From assembly GCA_030737875.1 (NCBI GenBank), contig CM060918.1, positions 771,026,552 through 771,090,551 of the forward strand: DNA of 64,000 nt, read 5' to 3'. Every line of letters starts with the position of its first letter. Within the stretch, counting starts at the first letter, position 1. Source of the DNA: Allium sativum. Taxonomy: Eukaryota > Streptophyta > Magnoliopsida > Asparagales > Amaryllidaceae. Below, in pieces: positions 57,129-64,000 of this stretch. The notes under the pieces were generated by a model. That model had not been told where the DNA came from, did not search any database, and was given only the letters and a program-made list of their open reading frames with translations. The position numbers and the translations under genes were made by a program.

Positions 57129-58800
57129 GTGCAAGAACATACTTGTTATATGGCTCTTGACGATTCAACACTCAACGAAAAATTGCTGCAAATAAAAAAA
57201 TGGATACTTGATAGTGGTTGTCCAAGACATATGACTGGAAATTCAGATATATTGAATGATATAGTTTATGAAGCTGGAGGAATGGTTAATTTTAGTGACA
57301 ACTCAAAAGGATATGTGATTGGCATCGACAATGTCGGTAACTCTAAAACTCTTACTATTTCTGATGTTTTGTCAGTTAGGAATTTAAAAAACAACTTACT
57401 TAGTATAAGTCAGTAGTTGTGATAATGGTTATAAAATTAAAATTGAAAAAATAAGTGTTACATCGAAGATAATAATTTTAATACTATATTTGAAGGAATT
57501 TGGAAAAAAAAAATTATATCCCAAGTATGAAGATTTCAAATGACAACTTATGTCTTTTGGCTAATTCAAATGACCATTGGATTTAGCATAAAATAATTGA
57601 ACATTTAAATTTCAAACTCCTTTCTAAAATTTCTAAGCTAGATTCAGTAAGATGACTCCCTTAAATGGATTTTAAAATAAGCAGTGCATGTGATGTCTAT
57701 CTACTGTGGAAACTAAGAAAAAGTTCATTTTTGCTAAAAGATAAGATTTGTACTTTAAGACCTCTAGAGTTACTTTGTATGGATTTATTTATTCCATCTT
57801 AAATTCAGTCAATAAATCATAGTAGATATGTTTTTGTAATTGTCGACGATTATTCTAGATACACCTGAACTCTATTTCTCAAACATAAAAGTGATGCTTT
57901 TGATTTTTATAACATTTGCGAAAAGAATTCGAAATCTATTTTCTTTAAAAATCAAAACTGTACGTAGTGATCATAGTGGAGAATTTGAAAATGGAAATTT
58001 TTAGAATTTCCACAATAAAAGAAAATACTCATATTTTCGCCTTTCCAAAAACTCCACAACAAAATGGAGCAGTTGAGCGTAAGAATAGAATGATTCAAGA
58101 GTATGCTAGAACTATGCTTTCCTATAGTAGATTACAAAAAAAAAATTAGGCTGAAGTAGTTGCTACAGCTTGCTATATCTTGTACCTTGAACAAAATTTT
58201 ATTCAGACCACTAACCAACGAAATACCATATGAACTTCTTCACAATAAGAAACCCAGAGTATTTTATATTAGAGTTTTCTATAGAAAATATTTTATTTTA
58301 AATACCAAAGAAAATTTTGATAATTTTGATTGTAAATCAGATAAAGGAATTTTTAAAGGATATTCAAATAGAAGTAAAGCGTACAAAGTTTTCAACTTAC
58401 AAACTAATACTATTGAAGAAACAATGCAGGTATTTTTTTTGATGAAAATAATAGAGATATTGGTCGTATAAATGATGAAGAAAATCTAAAAATGAAAATA
58501 ATGAATCAAATGAGATAATTTGTGAAATCAATCATCATAATAAAAGAATCGTACTGCTAAAAAATCTTCTTATAGGAAATATCGAACCTATAGTTAAAAC
58601 TAGAATTTAATTAAATAAGAAGAATAATGTAGCTTTTATATCAACTATTGAACCTAAAAATCCAAAGGAAACATCATATGATGATTCATGGATACTTGCT
58701 ACGCAAGAAGAATTGAATTAATTTACCAGAAATGATGTATGGGAACTTGTTCCTAGACCTGAGGATAAAACGATAGTAGGAACTAAATAAGTTTATAAAA
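57129..58800 (+). pseudogene. SIRE-like copia pol relic: protease, integrase, RT start
   Basis: After a large deletion that removed gag, 57129-57416 holds the protease region with WILDSGCPRHMTGN (catalytic DSG). Next come a broken integrase with RSDHSGEFEN (near 57962) and TPQQNGAVERKNR (58050-58090), then a C-terminal piece with KGIFKGYSNRSKAYKVFNL (58340-58400). The start of reverse transcriptase follows, with WELVPRPEDKTIVGTK (near 58740-58785). Many stops and frameshifts. It ends at the direct repeats near 58800-58880; RT catalytic motifs, RNase H and the 3' LTR are absent. The motif set fits the SIRE/Maximus lineage of Ty1/copia. Confidence 0.85.
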
Positions 58801-58802
58801 AT

Positions 58803-58881
58803 AAAATGAATGAACTCAGTGAGGTCGTTAGAAATAAAGACCGATTAGAAATAAAATGAATGAACTCAGTGAGGTCGTTAG
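58803..58881. repeat. 32-bp direct repeat at the RT breakpoint
   Basis: AATAAAATGAATGAACTCAG followed by TGAGGTCGTTAG occurs twice (about 58803 and 58850), separated by about 15 bp of RT-coding sequence. Copia homology stops right after the second copy. Confidence 0.9.
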
Positions 58882-61414
58882 GAACTTCAATATTTTTGGA
58901 TATTTAATTAATAGTGGAATAATAAATTTAATTCCGAAATAATCGAAAATAAGTTGAATTTGCAATATTAGATAAATTGGATAATTGAAGATATTTAATC
59001 GAGTTTAAATTCGAATTATATCAACGAATTTATTTTTGTCAGTAATAGTTTATATGCAAATAAAATTTTATATCATCTGGTACACGACACTTTATAACAT
59101 AACCCACCGCTTACACCATTTAAATGGCTAAGATCCATAGTTCACAAGAAACCCTGCGGCTTTGGCATTACAACAACCGCTACTCATGTATTGTACATGT
59201 TTTGTTCACGTAAATTCTAACTTAACAATCGCCACTTACAAATAGAAATGATCCAGAATTAACAAAGAGTCATATTGCATGATTGGCCTTCCTGCCTACA
59301 TGCACCGAGTCTTCATATTTTCAAGACGCTTCACTTCTCATTTGTAAGTAAATATAATTGAGATACTTTTCTTATCTTGGTTATTCAGAAATAACTTTGA
59401 ATAAATATACATATATTACTACAACGTGCTCTCCACGTTTCTTTCCAATTCCATGTATGCCAAGCCAACAGATGCCGTGCCTGCCAAACCATCTATCTCT
59501 TTAAATACTGGTGTCCGCATTCCCTTCTTCCGACCAAAGGAAACCGAAAAGTAAAAAAAATCAAATATAAAAGCTCAGCACCTGTAAATATGGAATATTT
59601 TAAAATGGATAAGAGCGAAATCTCGACAAAATCACGCATTCTTGGGTTTGTTGCGATCATTGAGGTATACACTCCGGTCTTTATGGGTTTCGAAAGATTC
59701 AGCACTAATTTTGTTCGCACAGAATAAGAACAGCGCGTTAGATCGAAAATTCAAAGAGAAGGAGCTTTAATTCGTGAGGCTAGTATTGTATTTGGATTGA
59801 TTGAGGGAAATCGCATTGCTTGAATATTTTGGGGTTGAACGATGAGAAAAGCATACGCTACCTTACCGTTGCAGTTCGTGGCAGTGGGGAATCAGAAAGT
59901 TGAGGCGGAGAGGGTAGCGAGGGTGCGGTTGTCTGATGAGGCCTAACGTCGACGGCAACGACATGAAGAAGGAGCAGTTCATCGGTTGCCTGGAAGGAGA
60001 TTTGTCGCCTGACTTCTGTTTGGGGTTGTCTGCGTGTTAATGTGGAAGAAGAGGCGAGTTTTAATCACTTGAAACTGGGATACATGTGATTAAGGAAGGG
60101 GATTGAGGGAAGAGGAGTGGACTGGAATGGTTCGAACTGGGAGGAAAATTAGTTTTAGGGAAGAAGATGGTGTGAGACTATATGAGTTGGTATTGGTAAT
60201 AAATCCATTGGTTTATGGCTACAGGGAGTTTCGAAGTTTATGGTGGAAAAGGGGCGTGTAACAGTTTGAATGTGGAAGAGGGATTTAAATGGTAAGTGAG
60301 GATTAATAGTTTGATTAAGGAGTTTGTATTATATTAGGAAGTTGCATGGACTTATCTCATGGATTATGTTGTGATGGTAGCTGAGAATGGAAGTGGGATA
60401 ATTTGGTCAGTAGGTGGCGTTATGTGTTCTTGGGAAAGAAGACGTTGTCAGTAAAGAAGACGTTGTCAATTTCCCAAACCTACGATAACAGTCTTGCCAG
60501 TTTAATTTAGAACAAGACGTTGTCAAGTGGAAGTTATAAGGTAATGGCATTGTTGAAGAGATGACTCCATTGACCAAAATGGGACGACCACACCTAATGG
60601 AAACTTGAACAATACAGGGACGCCCGAACCATTGAAAATCTTCTCTGGAAAGGAGTGAGCACTTGCAAGATTGACTACAGGCTGATGCCTTTGTAATTGC
60701 ACCACACAAGTTGATATTTTACCTCACGTATTGCCCAACAAACTTTCTAACCTTAGAAATTCCATCTACGTCCTCACAAGTTACAAAAATAACCTTATTC
60801 CGCAAACGTATGAACAAGCACTTAAGTATATAAACGAGAAATTCATACTGGAAGAAGAAGGTGTAGCGGAACTAGTTATAATGGGTAATTAGTAATTAGT
60901 TAAAAATTTGTTTAATTTATATAAATTCTTTTAACCGCAATAACTCGTCCATTCATGAATAGAATTGAACGCGATCGAATCCGTTGGAATCGTAACGATG
61001 GAGTCTACGTTATAGAACTGACGCGACCAAGAACAGAGCTACTAGAATTTTATGGAAAAATCAAATGCTGGTTTGATTGTAAACAAAATAAAAGAAGAAC
61101 CATCAACTGCAAAACAAGGTGAGTAACTCACTAACTCTACCTCGTTTATATTTTTATATAAACGAGTTTTAAATTTATTTATAGTAATTTTATACTGTGT
61201 GATGGTTGTTTGGATGAATGGTTGCTAAAATTGGTTGAAATGGTTGACATAGTTATATCGTTGATGAATTATTAATTCTGTTTACTATGACATTTCATAT
61301 TGGTGTGAAATTAATGTTATTGATGTTGATTAACATCTGTGGATGCAGGGAAATAGGTTGGAGGGATCCAACTGGATTCCTCAACATTTATATTACTGTT
61401 TTTATTTGACTGTG
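58882..61414. other. Undefined, LTR-like non-coding region
   Basis: No intact coding sequence on either strand. The left part is AT-rich; 59930-60300 is purine-rich. The motif GGTGAGTAACTCACTAACTC (61119-61138) resembles GGTGAGAACTTCTCATTTT inside giant LTR 1 (38200), hinting at another related LTR fragment, but I cannot place its borders. Confidence 0.4.
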
Positions 61415-64000
61415 TGTAACATCCCATATTTCTGTATATTTAATTTTCAAATTTTAAATAAACAAAATGGATTAATTTTGGGGAAAACCAAATTTGTTTG
61501 ATTTTGATGATAATAATTATTGAATTGAGCATATATATAAGTTGTAATGTGAGATTTAATATTTTATAACAAATAAAGTTTGGATTGTCTAAGTTAAAAT
61601 AGGAATTTAAACTTTATTTGATAAATTCTGAAATTTTGAGTTGATATTACAATTGTTAAAGATAATTCGAGTCCATTTATTTATAATTGAAAATAAAAAA
61701 AAATTTAATTGATTTAATGGTGGAAATTTAAGTCGTTAATTTATAACTGAAATTTCAATCAAGATTCAAATAATCAAATTATGATTTGAAAATGTGTGAA
61801 ACTTATTTGTAGAAATTATTTAAGTTATAGTTTGATTTAAATTTGAATTCAATGAATATTTAATTTGAATTTAAAGCGGTTAATCGAATAATTGAATAAG
61901 TAATTAATTAATGATGAAAATTTAACTGTTTGGCGACCGTCTCGGAATTCGACGAAACTGGCGCCATCAGATCCGGAACGGTAAATTATTGTAGAGTTTC
62001 AATCTGTGTTAAAATCCAACTTACCGTTTGGTTGTACGAGAGAAATTGTGAACGAGATCAATGTAAATGGATAATTGAGTGCTTTAACATTTGGGCCTTC
62101 TCTAATTATATAAATTAAGTCCATCTTCACCTCACCAGCTCATTTTCACTTTCACGTATACTTTTTCTCTACCTACTCTTTCTTTAATGGCTGGAAACTT
62201 CAAAAGAAAAAGAAAAAAAACCCTAGAAAATAAAATACAGCTTCAAAATCAAAACTTCTCAGAACCCTATCATATTATATACCGAATCGAAGAGCTCGAC
62301 GAGACAAACATACGGGTGGCCTCAGATTCGACATGCAGTGGAGGGAGTAGTCAGAATTTGCGGTCAAAGTCCCTGATTTTTCGAAACCCTAGGTGATGAT
62401 TTAGGGGTTTTCGATTTAGGGCGTAATCATGGAATCGGTGATATGGGTTTTGAGGAGAAGGAGGATACGAGTGTAACGGTGGTAGTGGTTTGGCTCATAG
62501 ATGGACGGATGGCCAGATCTTGGGGTTCGAAGGTCAGAAAAACGGTTACGTCATCACCGTTGTTGGCGGCAGGGGGACCATCGGAATTGAAGGCTCGGGT
62601 AGGGCTGAGTGCGGATTTCGAGGGGCTTCACATTGGTGGTGGCCTTGGGCGTCATCGCGGCCGGAGGAGGAAGGATTCGTTGGTCAAAGTTACGGTTTTA
62701 GTGGGTTGATTTCCGTCGAGGTACTGTTCATGGGAAAACACATGAGCGGGAAGGAAACGTTATAGTTGCTGACGTGGCGGAGTCCTATCTGGTGAGAGTT
62801 GTTTTATTTATTTTATTATATATATATATTTAAATTTCAAACGCTAAAACACTGATAACTTCTTCATATGGACTCGGATTTGGACGCGGTTTGTTGCGTT
62901 ACGATCGTGGCGGAATTGCGGACGTTTTGACACTAACCTGGCTGCGTTTAGAGACTGTAAAATTTTGGCCCTTACTTTGGACGTTCGATCGACTATGGAC
63001 CCAAAAGTGAGTAATTCTTCGCTCACAAAATACTGAATTATCCCCATATTTATTGAATTAAATTATGAAGTAAATTTGGTTGCATGGTTGTGTTGGATTT
63101 GTTGATGTGTTGTTAAATGTACATGCAAGTGGGTTAACATTCAAATTTAAGTCAATAATTAGTTATTTAATTAAATTTAAATTTCTAGTTTGAAATTCGA
63201 ACCTTTATTAATTCCTGAAACAGCTAACGCTGATTAGTTGAAGTAAATGGTGGTGATGGATGTTGGGTGAAAGTTATTACTGAGTTTATAGTAACATTTT
63301 AATGCTCCTCATTTCAGTATATTGTAATGCATGTTGATTTGGACGATAAATCTCATTTACCTTGATGTTGCGGTCATCTAATAAACCCGGGATTTATCGA
63401 TAAAATAAATTAAGAACACAGAGTGAAATGATAAACCTCTGTGACCCGGATTTGGATTGAAATGATAGATCCATCCCTGAAATATCGAGAAATTAAAATT
63501 TAATCACTTGGCCATTGGATAGAAAATTCTATACAGACATCGGTTGGTTAAATGATTTTCAAATATTTGGGATTTTTATTTGACAGAAATTTCAGTTAAA
63601 GAAAAGAACCAATACTCGATAAACCTGTTCCTGTAAAGGACCTGGATCGTAAGTGTTATTTAAGTGGTTAAGAAATTGTTTCCAGAGGAAGTGGAATTCT
63701 TAAAATAAGATTTGAATAAAATCTGAAACCTTCAACTTTAGGGTTGGATTTGAATGAAATATTTTATTTTGAATTAAATTTGAAAAGAGGAGAGGATCGA
63801 GGAATATGGGTTGAAATTCCCTAAATCGAAGATTTGGGTTGAATAGCGTTTGAAACAAGATATTGAATTTGATAACTCCATTGAGACCGGAGTATGGGTT
63901 CATGTATTGAAGTTCGGAAGAAAGAGTAAATTTCTAGTTAAAGAATCTCCTCACATATATATTTACACCTTTTGATTTCAAATAACTATCCTCTTCAAGA
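61415..64000 (+). mobile_element. Third giant LTR, 5' part, runs off the window
   Basis: Starts TGTAACATCCC at 61415. It has the same layout as the two giant solo LTRs: AT-rich start, GGAATTCGACGAAACTGG motif (61944-61961), a TATA box (62106-62115) followed by a CTTCACCTCACC leader, then a GC-richer stretch. Sequence identity to the other two is low except for the motifs. Open frames after 62180 are leader artefacts. Whether this is a solo or a full element cannot be seen here. Confidence 0.55.

Noticed and set aside
62187..62765. Overlapping frames as a small gene
   Set aside because: They lie just after the promoter-like region of the third giant LTR, where GC-richer leader sequence opens frames by chance.

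Overview
The window looks like TE-rich nuclear DNA of a flowering plant, probably a eudicot (my inference). The grounds are: AT-rich intergenic sequence, Ty1/copia, Ty3/gypsy and L1-type LINE relics with plant-type motifs, hAT-, Mutator- and CACTA-type non-autonomous DNA elements, long (TA)n tracts, a plant-type initiator tRNA-Met copy, and pieces of a LAMMER (AFC/CLK-type) kinase gene. I find no intact protein-coding gene. Nearly all open frames are short and fall inside repeats.

Left third (1-20.8 kb): an old tandem array of paralogous blocks. Block A (1 to about 8.1 kb), block B (about 10.2-13.8 kb) and block C (about 15.5-20.8 kb) share segments in largely the same order. Three broken LAMMER-kinase exons (7.78, 13.25 and 20.34 kb) suggest the array grew from a kinase gene that is now dead here. 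Within block A a 3187-bp unit was duplicated recently in tandem (816-4002 and 4003-7190). A 380-bp Mutator-type MITE with 9-bp target-site duplications (TSDs) sits in both units and in block C, but not in block B, which dates it. The gaps between blocks hold a 36-bp minisatellite, three small elements embedded in (TA)n microsatellites, a tRNA-iMet relic and its half copy, a 604-bp hAT-type foldback element, and a composite A-A-B repeat.

Middle (20.8-32.1 kb): degraded transposon debris. It holds a copia 5' LTR, primer-binding site and broken gag; one unassigned minus-strand ORF; a CACTA-type end; a minus-strand gypsy gag relic; a pair of dispersed 270-bp repeats; and a possible LTR ending at 32050.

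Right-centre (32.1-53.6 kb): a resolvable three-level nest. A hAT-like element (32102-53608, about 691 bp without its insert) was hit by a minus-strand LTR retrotransposon without recognisable pol (32668-53478, about 8.4 kb without inserts, TSD ATTAC, tRNA-Asp-type PBS). That element was in turn hit by two giant solo LTRs of one family: 36061-42641 (6581 bp, TSD TAAAG) and 47243-53064 (5822 bp, TSD TTTGC). Both retrotransposon levels and both solo LTRs have perfect 5-bp TSDs, and the solo LTR ends are TG...CA.

Right end (53.6-64 kb): a LINE ORF1 relic with a zinc knuckle, a SIRE-like copia relic lacking gag and truncated in reverse transcriptase, undefined LTR-like sequence, and the 5' part of a third related giant LTR (61415 to the window edge). 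I see no bacterial-style system, CRISPR array or novel gene cluster. The most informative content is the nested insertion history, the giant LTR family and the kinase-derived tandem array.
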